A stretch of DNA of 64,000 nt from Bacteroidota bacterium (GTDB lineage Bacteria; Bacteroidota; Bacteroidia; Sphingobacteriales; Sphingobacteriaceae): NCBI GenBank assembly GCA_023427985.1, contig JAEYZM010000008.1, positions 201,749 to 265,748 of the forward strand, read 5' to 3'. Positions 1-10,800 of the stretch are shown here, piece by piece. The position numbers were made by a program, and so were the translations under genes. How positions within the stretch are numbered: position 1 is the stretch's first letter; every line of letters starts with the position of its first letter. Below the pieces are notes generated by a model. It was not told the origin of the DNA, searched no databases, and was given only the letters and a program-made list of their open reading frames with translations.

Positions 1-3000
1 AGAGATAACTACAGAACTGCATCTTCTACAAGTAGTTTATATCCTGTTTATATAAGTTCTTCTAACAATAGTGATATTCACGACAATTATATTTCAAACA
101 ACAAAACTGTAATTGGTTCGGCGTTAATTGGTAACATATATAGTTTTGGTGGTACCATAACTAATAATATCTACAATAACGTAATTGATAGCGTGAATAC
201 AATTAGTGGATCGGGATCTAATTATGGTATTTATGCAAGTAACTCTACAAATTCAAATGTTAATATATACAACAATAGAATTTCTAGAATTAATGCTGCT
301 GGTTCAATCACTAACTATGGTATTTTCACATCATCTGGAGATACTGTAAACGTTTATAGAAATAAAGTTGAAGAGTTAAAAATAGATACATCTAGGTCTA
401 TAACACTTGTAGGTATCTATTTAAGTTCAGGTACCGATGTTGCGGTATACAACAACTTTATTCAAGATTTAAAAACTTTGAATTCATTTGGTTCAAATGC
501 AATTCAAGGTATCTTTGCTTCATCAACACAAGCGAAAATATATAATAATACTATTTATTTAAATGCTACTTCTAGCACAACAAACGCAGCTGGATTCGGA
601 TCAACAGGTATCAATATTACTACGACACCAACGAATGTTGATTTAAGAAATAATATTATTGTAAATAAAACATTAGCTGTTAGTCCTGGTAAATCAGTTG
701 GTATCAGAAGAGCTGCAACTGCAGTAACTGGATACAACCCTTTATCAAATAACAATATAATTAATATGGGTATGAACGTTACAAACGTTAATCCATATTA
801 TTTTGATGGAACAAATGTCGACACAACAATCGATATGTTAAAAGCTCGTTTAGCACCAGCTGAATCGAATTCATTAACAGAAGAAGTTCCATTTATAAAT
901 GACATTGCAGCTCCATTTGATTTACACATTAATCCAATTGTTGCTACAAGAGTTGAAAGTGGAGCAAGCCCAATAGCAGAAGTAACACAAGATTTCGACG
1001 GAGATCCTAGACATCCAAGTACACCAGATATTGGTGCAGACGAAGGTGTATTTACTGCTGTTGTAGGTGATTTTGCAGGTCCACAATTTGCGAATGTTAG
1101 TATAACACCAAACACATATCAATGTACAGCTGTTCCACATGTTATTACTGCAACTATTACTGATAATTCAGGAGTAGCTAGTGCAAGTATATTATGGACA
1201 GTAGATGGTGTTGCTCAGTCACCTATTTCGATGGTACGTGGTGCAAGTAATGTTTGGACGGGTACTATCCCTGCACAGTATTATACTAATAAATCGGTGC
1301 GTGTGGCTTGGAACCTTTCGGCTTCAGATTCAGCACTTACTCCAAACGCAAATACGTTTTTAGGTGGCAACTACAAAGATGCCGACTTATATGTTGATGC
1401 TGGTTATACTGGTACTGATACAGTTAATGCGGGTGTAACTTTACAATTTAATGCTAAGGCTACTCCTACAGTAGTATCTGCAGGTGTAGGTGTAAATACA
1501 TCATCGTTAGTTTCAACTCCATTCTATAGAGCATGGGGTGGAAATAAGAGACAGTTTTTATATAGAGCTTCTGAATTATCGGCTGGAGGTTTACCTGCTG
1601 GTGGTATAACATCATTAACTTTTGATGTATTTACCGCTAACACTATGACACCTATGCCAGGATTTACTGTATATATCGACAGTACAGCTGTTACTGCAAC
1701 AGGTACTTCGTATTTACCATATGCAAACCAAATATTTGGTCCTGCAAATTATACAGCAGTTACTGGATTAAATACGTTTAATTTACAAACTCCATTTGTA
1801 TGGAATGGTACGTCAAATATAATTGTAACTATTTGCTGGTCGGACCAAACTGCTGGTGGACAAACAAATACACTGTATGTAAAAACATTTACTACATCAT
1901 ACAATTCAGTTACTTATAATAATATTGACAACCAAACTCCAGCGGCAGTATGTGCTACAGCATCAGGTACATCTTCAACAACTAGACCAGATATCTTATT
2001 TGGATACATGCCAGCTAGAACGTTTACTTGGTCTGGAACATCAAGCAATATCTTATCGGCTACAAATATTGTAAATCCAACAGCTACAATTCCAGTAGCA
2101 GGAAATTATCAATTTATTGTGACTGTTAACGATGGAACATGTTCAAATTCCGATACTGTTGCATTAGTAGCATTAACACCTCAAGCACCTGTAGCAGCAT
2201 TTACTGCAAATGACGACTCAGTTGCAATTGGAGGTAATCCTCAAACAGTAACTTTTACAGATCAGTCGACAAACGTACCTGACAAATGGAAATGGGAGTT
2301 TACTCCAAATACAGTTCTATTTATGAACGGTACAAACGATTCATCTCAAAATCCACAAGTACAATTTACTGCTTCAGGACCATATTCAGTGAAATTAACT
2401 GCATCGAATGCAGGTGGATCTGACGATACATTACGTGCGAATTATATTAAAACATTTGTTACCTATTGTGCAGCCGCGGCTACTAGTACTGTTGACGATG
2501 ATATTGGTAACGTAACATTAAGAGATACTTTAACTCAAGTTGTTTTAATAAACAATGGGGTTGATACACCAACGATTCCTCGTGCTGATTCTAAAAACAC
2601 TTATACAAATTGGACAGATAGTACGTTTGTACCTGTACCAAATGTGTATAAAGGTGGTGTTTACAATTTAAGTGTTGGTGCTATTTGGGAAGATTTTAGA
2701 TATGCTTGTTATGTATCTGCATATATTGACTTTAACAAGAATGGTTCATTCGAAGATCCAGGAGAACTAATTAACCTTGGAGCTATATCGAGTTCAACAG
2801 CAGCAACAAATAAAGTAAATAGAACATTTACTATACCTTGTACAGCAGATACAGGAATTGTGAGAATGCGTATTTTGTTAAAAGAAACAACTACAATTGC
2901 AACAATTCCATCATGTAGTCCTGCGGCAGCTATATCATGGGGTGAAGTAGAAGATTATAATATTAGAATTCTTCCAACTACACTTACATACAATACAAGT

Positions 3001-6000
3001 ACTGTGGATCATTCGGTATTAACCGATTTAGAACCAGGTACAAATACAAGAAATATTATCAGAGTAAAAGTTGCGGCAGCAGGTTGCGATAGTACCTTAA
3101 CTGCTACCAACTTCTTATTCAATACTACAGGTACTACTAATTTAGCTGATATAAGTAATATTAAATTATGGTATACAGGAAATTCAAATGTATTTGCAGC
3201 TACACAACAAGTTGGAGCAACAACAACTCCAGCTGCTAGCTTTACAATTAATCCAAATATTAATTTATTAGCGGATACAAATTACTTCTGGTTAACTTAT
3301 GATATTAATGCAAATGCTACATTAGGTAACTTTGTAGATGCTGAGTGTACTTCGATTACATTAAATGGAGCATCGTATACACCAACAATTACAGCACCAG
3401 GTGGTTCACGTAAAATTAACTTCCCATCAACTGTAGTTGCTCAATCGACTAGCCAAATAACAGGCAATGTTGAATTAAATTCTAACAATAATCCAATCAT
3501 TGAGACAACAATTGAAATGACAACAATTGGTGCTCAGGTTAATTTATCAGATGTTAAAATTGCCTTAACAGGTACAACACGTAAAGCGGATTTAAAAGAT
3601 GTAAAAGTTTGGTTTGGTGGTTCAAATAGAAACATCAATCAAGCAGTACAATTCGATTCAACAAGAACTGTATTAATTAATGATACCTTAACTTTTGCAG
3701 ACACTGTACAATTAGCTTTAGATACTAATTATGTATGGGTAACTGTAGGTATTAAAGATACAGCTAAAGTGAATAACTTTGTTGATGCTGAAATTATTTC
3801 ATACCGTATCAATGGTGTCTTAGACACTCCATTAAATGCAAACCCAATTGGAAATCGTAAAATTGTAGCACCGTATTGCCCTGCTGCAGCTTCGTTTACT
3901 GGTGATGAAGATATCGGTTTGTTCCAAATTGGTTCATTTGTTAATGGGGTCGATACTCCAATAAACAATAACCCATTATCTGTTAATACATATAGTAACT
4001 TTACGAACCTTTCTGGTGTATCAGCTCAAAAAGCAGTCCCTACACCATTAAGAGTTGCAATCATTAACTCTGGATCATTATATACTACTTCGGTAAATAT
4101 ATTTATTGATTATAACCAGAATGGAACATTCGATTTACCTCAAGAAAGAGTTTCGAAAAGAGTACTTGCAGCAAATATTGCAACAAGAAGTTATAGTGAC
4201 ACTATTACTGTACCAATTGGAGCTTTGACTGGTAGAACAAGAATGCGAGTTATGGCAAGTGAAACAAGTGTAATTGATCTAGACCCTTGCGTAAATCCTA
4301 CATGGGGTGAAGTTGAAGATTATACAATTGATATCTTACCACCACCTCCAGGCGACTTCTACCCACCTACAATTTCAAATATTGTAAATGCTGAAGGTGA
4401 TTCATCGTGTGCTATTGTTGCACATAATATCTCGGTAACGGTATTCGATACTACAGGTGTTGGTTCAGTAACATTAAATTGGTCAATTAACAATGTTGCT
4501 CAAACGCCAATAGTAATGACTACTACAGGTTCTGGAGTATATACAGCTCAAATACCTGCAAGTGGTGCTAATACGGTTATATATTCATTCACTGTGGTTG
4601 ATAATAGTCCAAACCTAAACACTGCTACATACGATGGTGGTTCATATATCGATGGTATTTTAGCAACTCGTATTAATAGAACACCTGATGGTGTAATAGG
4701 TGTAGGTGGAAGTTATCAATTAAATGCGGTTGCTAGTCAATCTAAGCCATTAGGAACTGGAACAACTCAAGGAGGAACAGGTTTAACACCATTCTCTCAA
4801 GGATGGGAAGGTCAAAGAACACAGTATTTAATTACAGCGGCATTAATGAATCAAGCTGGTTATTCAGCTGGTTTAATTACTGGTTATGGAATTGAAATAA
4901 CTAGTGGTACTCAAACCATTCCATTCGAGGGTTATACCATTAAAATGGCAAATACAAGTACAGCTGCTTTAACGCCGGGAACATTTGATGCTACCCCTTT
5001 AACAACTGTATTTGGCCCAACACAAATTCCACAAGTTACAGCTCCTGGAGTTCGTGACTTCGCATTCAGCACACCATTTGTATGGGATGGTACATCGAAT
5101 GTATTGGTTGAAGTTTGTTTCGATAATGACCCAGCTGGTTCTGGGGGAGTTAGATATACTGGTACTTCTACAGTACGTGCGATGACTACTTCGTATACAT
5201 CGGTAATTGGAAGATATGCAGATAATACACCATTGTGTGGAACTACTAATGGTACTTCAGTTTCTTCTTCGGTTTTACCAGCATTCAGATTTAGTCAACC
5301 AATAACAGCAACATATTCTTGGACTCAATCTCCAAATGGTGGATTAAGTGCAACTAATATTTTCAATCCTGTTGCAACACCTACAGGTGGTTTAGGAACA
5401 TACCAATACATCGTTACAGTTGATGATGGTAGATGTACAGCAAACGATACCGTTATAGTAAACGTTGTTCCACCACCAACAGTAAACTTGGGACCAGATA
5501 GACAATTATGTTCTGGTCAATCATTAACATTAGATGCAGGTAACCCTGGTTCTACTTACTCTTGGTCAACAGGTGCAACAACTCAAACTATTGATGTAGT
5601 TGTAGGTGCTACGTACATTGTAGCAGTTACAAACCAAGCTGGATTAGTAGGAAGAGATACGATTTTAATAACACAAGTTGCTTCACCAGTAGTTAATTTA
5701 GGTGCAGACGATACAGTATGTGCTGGAACACCTGTTACATTAAATGCTGGAAATCCAGGTTCAACTTATTTGTGGAATACAGGTGCAACAACTCAAACAA
5801 TAAGTGTTACTCAATCGGGTACATATAGAGTTGCTGTAACAAATACTAACAACTGTACAGTATCTGATAGTGTTGTGATAACGGTTAAACCAGCTCCAGT
5901 AGTTAACTTAGGTGCTGATCAACAAATTTGCCCAGGAGAATCTGTAACATTAGATGCAGGTAACTCAGGTGCTACATACGCATGGTCAACTGGCGCAACA

Positions 6001-7077
6001 ACACAAACTATCAATGTAACTCAACTAGGTCAATACATCGTGGTTGTTACTGACACTACTGGTTGTATAGGTAGAGATACAGTAAATGTAACAAGCAAAC
6101 CATTGCCAGTAGTAAACGCTGGTCCTGATTTGTCGAAATGTCCAGGTGACTCAGTTACAATTGATGCTGGCGCAGGATTCACTGCATACTTGTGGAATAC
6201 AGGTGCTACAACTCAAACCATTAGAGTGAGCACTGCAGCACAGTATATTGTTACAGTAACAAATGCAGAAGGATGTTCGGCTAGTGACACTGTGAATGTA
6301 AGTAACTTTGCATTACCAGTTGTAAATTTAGGTAATGATCGTAGTATTTGTACAAGCGATACCATTACATTAGATGCAGGTAACGTTGGTTCAACATACT
6401 TATGGTCAACTGGTGCAACAACTCAAACAATTCGAGTAAGCGCTGCTGGAACTTATTCGGTTACTGTAACTAGTCCTAATGGCTGCGAATCTAGTGATCA
6501 AGTTGTAATTAATAATTTACCGCAACCTGATGCTTCATTTACTGCAGCAGCAGTTGATACTACAAGAGGTCAACAAATACAATTTAATGCAGTAGTGGTT
6601 GCAGGTAATGCATATTCATGGAACTTCGGTGATCCAACAAGTCCAACAAATACTTCGTTGCAACCGAATCCAATCCACGTTTATACTACACCTGGATCAT
6701 ATACAGTAACATTAACAGTAACCAATGTTGCTACAAACTGTATTAGTATTTCAACACAAACAATTTTAGTATCGGCAGTTGGTAATAACTTCGCTAAGAT
6801 TTTCAATTTGCATGCGGCACCAAACCCATTCGTTGGAAACACTAAGATTAAGTATACATTACCAGAAGATGCTAAGAATGTATCAATTGAAGTATACGAT
6901 ATGTTAGGAAGAAAAATCTCAACAATTGCGAAAGAAGAAAATCAAGTAGCAAATACAGAGTATGAGTTTGACTTTAACAATTCGGATACTGAAACAAATT
7001 CAGGTATGTATTTAGTTAAATTAATTGTTGATGGTAAACAAGCAATTACGAGAGTAATTGATGTTGCAAAGCGATAA
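1..7077 (+). CDS. Giant T9SS-sorted surface protein (paralog A), 5' truncated by window edge
   Basis: The frame is open from base 1, so the gene begins upstream and the first internal ATG (193) is not its start. Visible order: beta-helix repeats rich in NNxI and YGIY (1-1035, ending in an IGADE motif); an Ig-like and a jelly-roll-like stretch (1066-2010); a PKD-like domain (about 2190-2450); a GEVED domain (2460-2980, motif GEVEDYNI); two BNR-associated-like domains (2985-3860); a second GEVED (3870-4340, GEVEDYTI); a second Ig/jelly-roll pair resembling the first; five 70-residue Ig-like repeats; a PKD domain; and a T9SS type A sorting domain (6781-7074, with YDMLGRK and a basic C-terminus). 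By family knowledge it should cross the outer membrane through T9SS and be anchored or released, probably acting as an adhesin. The ligand is unknown. Confidence 0.9.
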   Translation, partial: RDNYRTASSTSSLYPVYISSSNNSDIHDNYISNNKTVIGSALIGNIYSFGGTITNNIYNNVIDSVNTISGSGSNYGIYASNSTNSNVNIYNNRISRINAAGSITNYGIFTSSGDTVNVYRNKVEELKIDTSRSITLVGIYLSSGTDVAVYNNFIQDLKTLNSFGSNAIQGIFASSTQAKIYNNTIYLNATSSTTNAAGFGSTGINITTTPTNVDLRNNIIVNKTLAVSPGKSVGIRRAATAVTGYNPLSNNNIINMGMNVTNVNPYYFDGTNVDTTIDMLKARLAPAESNSLTEEVPFINDIAAPFDLHINPIVATRVESGASPIAEVTQDFDGDPRHPSTPDIGADEGVFTAVVGDFAGPQFANVSITPNTYQCTAVPHVITATITDNSGVASASILWTVDGVAQSPISMVRGASNVWTGTIPAQYYTNKSVRVAWNLSASDSALTPNANTFLGGNYKDADLYVDAGYTGTDTVNAGVTLQFNAKATPTVVSAGVGVNTSSLVSTPFYRAWGGNKRQFLYRASELSAGGLPAGGITSLTFDVFTANTMTPMPGFTVYIDSTAVTATGTSYLPYANQIFGPANYTAVTGLNTFNLQTPFVWNGTSNIIVTICWSDQTAGGQTNTLYVKTFTTSYNSVTYNNIDNQTPAAVCATASGTSSTTRPDILFGYMPARTFTWSGTSSNILSATNIVNPTATIPVAGNYQFIVTVNDGTCSNSDTVALVALTPQAPVAAFTANDDSVAIGGNPQTVTFTDQSTNVPDKWKWEFTPNTVLFMNGTNDSSQNPQVQFTASGPYSVKLTASNAGGSDDTLRANYIKTFVTYCAAAATSTVDDDIGNVTLRDTLTQVVLINNGVDTPTIPRADSKNTYTNWTDSTFVPVPNVYKGGVYNLSVGAIWEDFRYACYVSAYIDFNKNGSFEDPGELINLGAISSSTAATNKVNRTFTIPCTADTGIVRMRILLKETTTIATIPSCSPAAAISWGEVEDYNIRILPTTLTYNTSTVDHSVLTDLEPGTNTRNIIRVKVAAAGCDSTLTATNFLFNTTGTTNLADISNIKLWYTGNSNVFAATQQVGATTTPAASFTINPNINLLADTNYFWLTYDINANATLGNFVDAECTSITLNGASYTPTITAPGGSRKINFPSTVVAQSTSQITGNVELNSNNNPIIETTIEMTTIGAQVNLSDVKIALTGTTRKADLKDVKVWFGGSNRNINQAVQFDSTRTVLINDTLTFADTVQLALDTNYVWVTVGIKDTAKVNNFVDAEIISYRINGVLDTPLNANPIGNRKIVAPYCPAAASFTGDEDIGLFQIGSFVNGVDTPINNNPLSVNTYSNFTNLSGVSAQKAVPTPLRVAIINSGSLYTTSVNIFIDYNQNGTFDLPQERVSKRVLAANIATRSYSDTITVPIGALTGRTRMRVMASETSVIDLDPCVNPTWGEVEDYTIDILPPPPGDFYPPTISNIVNAEGDSSCAIVAHNISVTVFDTTGVGSVTLNWSINNVAQTPIVMTTTGSGVYTAQIPASGANTVIYSFTVVDNSPNLNTATYDGGSYIDGILATRINRTPDGVIGVGGSYQLNAVASQSKPLGTGTTQGGTGLTPFSQGWEGQRTQYLITAALMNQAGYSAGLITGYGIEITSGTQTIPFEGYTIKMANTSTAALTPGTFDATPLTTVFGPTQIPQVTAPGVRDFAFSTPFVWDGTSNVLVEVCFDNDPAGSGGVRYTGTSTVRAMTTSYTSVIGRYADNTPLCGTTNGTSVSSSVLPAFRFSQPITATYSWTQSPNGGLSATNIFNPVATPTGGLGTYQYIVTVDDGRCTANDTVIVNVVPPPTVNLGPDRQLCSGQSLTLDAGNPGSTYSWSTGATTQTIDVVVGATYIVAVTNQAGLVGRDTILITQVASPVVNLGADDTVCAGTPVTLNAGNPGSTYLWNTGATTQTISVTQSGTYRVAVTNTNNCTVSDSVVITVKPAPVVNLGADQQICPGESVTLDAGNSGATYAWSTGATTQTINVTQLGQYIVVVTDTTGCIGRDTVNVTSKPLPVVNAGPDLSKCPGDSVTIDAGAGFTAYLWNTGATTQTIRVSTAAQYIVTVTNAEGCSASDTVNVSNFALPVVNLGNDRSICTSDTITLDAGNVGSTYLWSTGATTQTIRVSAAGTYSVTVTSPNGCESSDQVVINNLPQPDASFTAAAVDTTRGQQIQFNAVVVAGNAYSWNFGDPTSPTNTSLQPNPIHVYTTPGSYTVTLTVTNVATNCISISTQTILVSAVGNNFAKIFNLHAAPNPFVGNTKIKYTLPEDAKNVSIEVYDMLGRKISTIAKEENQVANTEYEFDFNNSDTETNSGMYLVKLIVDGKQAITRVIDVAKR
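5482..6528 (+). repeat. Five tandem ~210-bp Ig-like repeats in paralog A
   Basis: Units start at 5482, 5689, 5899, 6109 and 6319, so the period is 207-210 bp. Each encodes VNLGxD, then a Cys, LDAGNxGSTYLW, STGATTQTI, GTYxVxVTN and usually a second Cys, followed by D(T/S)V. The first unit has Leu in place of the second Cys (NQAGLVGRD). These are coding repeats of Ig-like beta-sandwich type, common in Bacteroidota surface proteins. Confidence 0.9.
6781..7074 (+). other. T9SS C-terminal sorting domain of paralog A
   Basis: About 98 residues. They contain AAPNPF, a conserved VSIEVYDMLGRK strand, a GMYLVKL strand and a final basic AKR. This matches the Por secretion tail (type A CTD) pattern recognised by the type IX translocon. 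Confidence 0.9.
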
Positions 7078-7095
7078 TTAATAAATATTAATAAG

Positions 7096-7124
7096 AAAAA
7101 GGGGGACAATTGTCCCCCTTTTTT
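7096..7124 (+). terminator. Intrinsic terminator after paralog A
   Basis: A5 and G5, then an 8-nt loop ACAATTGT, then C5 and T6. The stem is a perfect 10 bp and runs directly into the T tract, 19 nt after the stop codon. Confidence 0.9.
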
Positions 7125-7169
7125 ATTTAGAAAAATTTTCTATTTTTATTTGAAATTAAACTTAAACTT

Positions 7170-7649
7170 ATGGTGCAGTCTTACGATAGAATAGATATTG
7201 ATATTATAAAAATATTACAAGAAGATTCGACTAAAGCGATTAAAGATATAGCAAAAGAAGTTGGCCTCTCTGCTACGCCTACCTATGAAAGAATTAAACG
7301 TCTCGAATCGGAAGGGGTTATAAAAAAATATGTTGCAGTAGTAGATTCACATAAAGTTGGATTAGATATAATTGTTTACTGTAACGTACGATTGAAAGAG
7401 CAAAGCAAAGAATCGTTATTGGACTTTGAAGAAGCAATTGTAAAATTACCGGAAGTGCTTGAAGTTATTGGGTTATCTGGCAATTACGACTATTTATTAA
7501 AAATCGTTTCACCCAATATTGAAGCATACAATAACTTTTTAATGAATAAATTTTCAAGTGTTCCCAATGTTGGGCATTTTCATTCAAACATTGTTTTGGC
7601 GGAAGTTAAACGCGATAGTCCCCTACCATTGAATCATTTACAAAAATGA
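7170..7649 (+). CDS. Lrp/AsnC family transcriptional regulator
   Basis: 159 residues, the usual Lrp/AsnC length. An N-terminal winged helix-turn-helix (about residues 4-60; KDIAKEVGLSATPTYERIKRL is the recognition region) is followed by a RAM/effector-binding domain with the glycine-containing VIGLSGNYDYLLKI strand (about 100-115). Family members bind DNA as dimers or octamers and sense amino acids. It stands alone between two giant surface-protein genes, with a strong terminator just upstream, so it has its own promoter. Whether it regulates those neighbours cannot be told. The ATG start fits the family N-terminus. Confidence 0.93.
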   Translation: MVQSYDRIDIDIIKILQEDSTKAIKDIAKEVGLSATPTYERIKRLESEGVIKKYVAVVDSHKVGLDIIVYCNVRLKEQSKESLLDFEEAIVKLPEVLEVIGLSGNYDYLLKIVSPNIEAYNNFLMNKFSSVPNVGHFHSNIVLAEVKRDSPLPLNHLQK

Positions 7650-7662
7650 GCTGAAAATTTAG

Positions 7663-7680
7663 AAAATCTAATTAGATTTT
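7663..7680. repeat. 18-bp AT-rich perfect palindrome downstream of the Lrp-like gene
   Basis: AAAATCTAATTAGATTTT, a perfect dyad starting 14 nt after the stop codon. It could be a weak terminator or a protein-binding dyad. The remainder of the 7650-7888 gap is AT-rich with nothing else clear. Confidence 0.35.
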
Positions 7681-7888
7681 TGAACTGATTATTATAAAAA
7701 TTATAGTTGTATTTCCTTAATTTCATTAAAATTCAGTTGTCTATTTTTTATACCATTTTTGTTTTTGGTACAAAAGCTCTGATAATCAACATTTTTTAGT
7801 GTTTCTAAATTAATATTTAATATTTGTTTGTTTTATATTTATTAGTATCTTGAAAATTCATACTAAGCAAAATTATAAACTCAGACAT

Positions 7889-10800
7889 ATGAAACATTCT
7901 TTACGTTTAATCCTAATGTTTATGTTTTTATTTAATACGTTGTTATTAAATAGAACATATGCCCAAGATTGGAATATTGCAGTTTGTTCAGGTGGTCCAC
8001 CTGCTTCGACTACATCGAATTTATATGGACCAATGTATTCGGTAGCTACTGCAAATGCAACCAATCGAATAGCTGTTATTTATCCTGCTTCACAATTAAG
8101 TGGATTAGCAGGTAAATCTCTTTCAAGTGTATACTTTCATAGAGCAACAGCAAGTGGTTCAATGGCGGGAACACCAAGCTATAAAATTTATTTGAAGGAA
8201 GTTTCAAATTTAGATTGGGGTTCAACAGCCTTAGATTGGGCAACAGCTACAACTGGCGCAACTTTAATGTTCGATGGAAATCCAGCTCCAATAGTTGGTT
8301 CGTCGGCGGGATGGAAGGAGTTTAATTTTAGTTCTAATTTCGCATATTCAGGAACACAAAACTTGGCTGTGTTTTTGGAATATACCAATCCTACAGCAAG
8401 TGCTGCAATTGCATGGTCTTATGAATATACAGCGCCATGTATTGTAACAACAAATAATAATACTACTAAATATACAAATAACACAACAGGTACTTTACCA
8501 GCTTCGCTTTCAACATCGAACTATAGAAGACCATATATTGGTTTTGATTTTGCATTAGTACCTTGTTTAGGAACACCAAATGCTGGTTTAACTATATCAA
8601 ATAAACCGATTAATTGTACTAACGATACAGTTTTATTGTCATTGCAAAATGCGACTGAAGCATTAAACATAAATTACCAATGGCAAGAATCTTTAGACAG
8701 TAATTTATGGTCTAATTTAATAACCGTAAATAACGATAGTGTTAAAGTAACATCAAGTACCAATAAATATTATAGATGTATTGTATCTTGTTCTGGTAAC
8801 GCTGATACATCTACACCATTATTCATAAGAGCTAGTAGTATATTAAATGCTGGCACTTACACATTAAATTCTAATTTACCTACAAGCGGTTCTAACTTTA
8901 ACAGCTTTACTGATTTTACAAACGCATTGTATTGTGGTACAAATGGCAATGTGACCTTAAACGTTGATTCAGCAACGTATATTGGAAGGGTAACATTTGA
9001 AAACATCTTGTTAGATTCTACAAAGAAACTAACCATTAATGGTAATGGTTCTAAAATTATACATACAACAGATGCCCAAGATTTATTTGGCTATGTATTC
9101 GGAATTGTTAATTCAAGCTATATAACAGTTAAAAACTTCACATTTGAATTAGGTGCTACATCTACTAAGGGTTCACCATTTTTTATTCAAAACTCAAACA
9201 ACTGTATAGTAGAAAACAATATCATGTTGGGTGATGTGAATGCTACAGCTACGTCTTATATGGGTATCAACATATCTAGCAACTCTAATTCAACTGCAGG
9301 TATTTCAACATCGGCAGGAAATATTATTAGAAACAACGATATTGTTGGTGGTTATTACGGTGTGTATTTGTATGGTGATTTAAATAATACAGGGACTGCA
9401 TACGGTAATATTATTTCGAATAATACAGTAAGAGATTTTTATATCTATGGTATTTATAATTATGGTGCCGATAGTACACAAATAGTTTCAAATGACGTAC
9501 ATCGATTGAATAGAGTTGCTGCATCGACATTCTATGGAATATATTTGTCTGGAAATTCTAAATCGGTCAACGTTACTAAAAACTTAGTACACGATGCCTT
9601 TGTAAATGATCCAACGGTAACAAGTACAACGGGTGGTATATATATTACAAGTAATGATGCTACATTAGGTAGAGAAGTTTATATTACAAACAATTCTATA
9701 TATAATATAGCAACTAGTGGTACTAATTATGGTATTTATAATTCTGGCTCTGATTATATTAATATATATTTTAATACGATATACTTTAATAATAATCTTA
9801 CAACAGCTGGTACAACTTATGGATTTTATCAAAGTACACTTGCAACAGGAATCGACTTAAAAAACAATAATATATCTATATCTAAAGCTGGTTCAGCAGT
9901 AAAATATTGTTTGTATTTTAATACTGCTACATCTACAATTTCTTCGAACTATAACAATTTGTTTGTAGATACTAGTGCAGCGGGAGCAGGAGCGAAAGTA
10001 GTTGCATATAGGACTTCTGCATTTGCTACTCTACTAGATTGGCAAGCAGCGAATGGAGCAATATACGATCAAAATTCAGTAAGTGAGCGTTCTGTATTTG
10101 CGTCATCTACTGTATTGGTACCAAATGCTCCAGCATTAAATAATATTGGTTTATACATTCCAAGTGTTTTAGAGGATATAACGGGTGCAACCAGAAGTGT
10201 AACTCCAGATATTGGTGCATATGAGTTTACACCGGTAAATGATGATGCAGGCTTAATGGCAATTGTGGATCCTCAAGGAATTTGTCCAGGTCCAAATGTT
10301 GCAAGTGCTCGTTTGAGAAATTATGGTGCAGGTGTATTGTCATCAGTAACGGTTAATTGGTCGGTAAATGGTGTGGTACAAACTCCAATTGCATTTATTG
10401 GTTCATTAAATCCTGCTGCTGATTCATTAATTACTTTAGGCAGCTTTAACGTTGTGAAAGGAAATTTATATACCATTCGTGCATGGACAAGTAATCCAAA
10501 CGGAAGCATTGATGCGAATGCATCAAACGATACCGTTGAAGTTGCAGGTTTAACTAGTGGATTATTAGATACGGTCACAGTTGGTGGTGCTGGTTCTGAT
10601 TTTGCGACATTAAGTGATTTAATGAATGTTTTAAATGCTAACGGAATATGCGGTCCATTAACAGTTGATGTAAACCCAGCAGCGGGTCCGTACAACGAAC
10701 AATTAGTAATTGGAAATATTTCTGGAACATCACCAACAGATACTATTTTATTTAAAGGTAATGGTTCTGTAATAACTTGGAATTCTAGTATATCTGCAAG

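Noticed and set aside
5482..6528. Regular ~210-bp spacing that might suggest a CRISPR-like array
   Set aside because: The repeats are coding, in frame, 207-210 bp long and diverged, with no short identical repeat/unique spacer structure.
7850..7888. TTG start for paralog B
   Set aside because: It would place 13 charged residues before a normal signal peptide; the ATG at 7889 gives a standard signal peptide.
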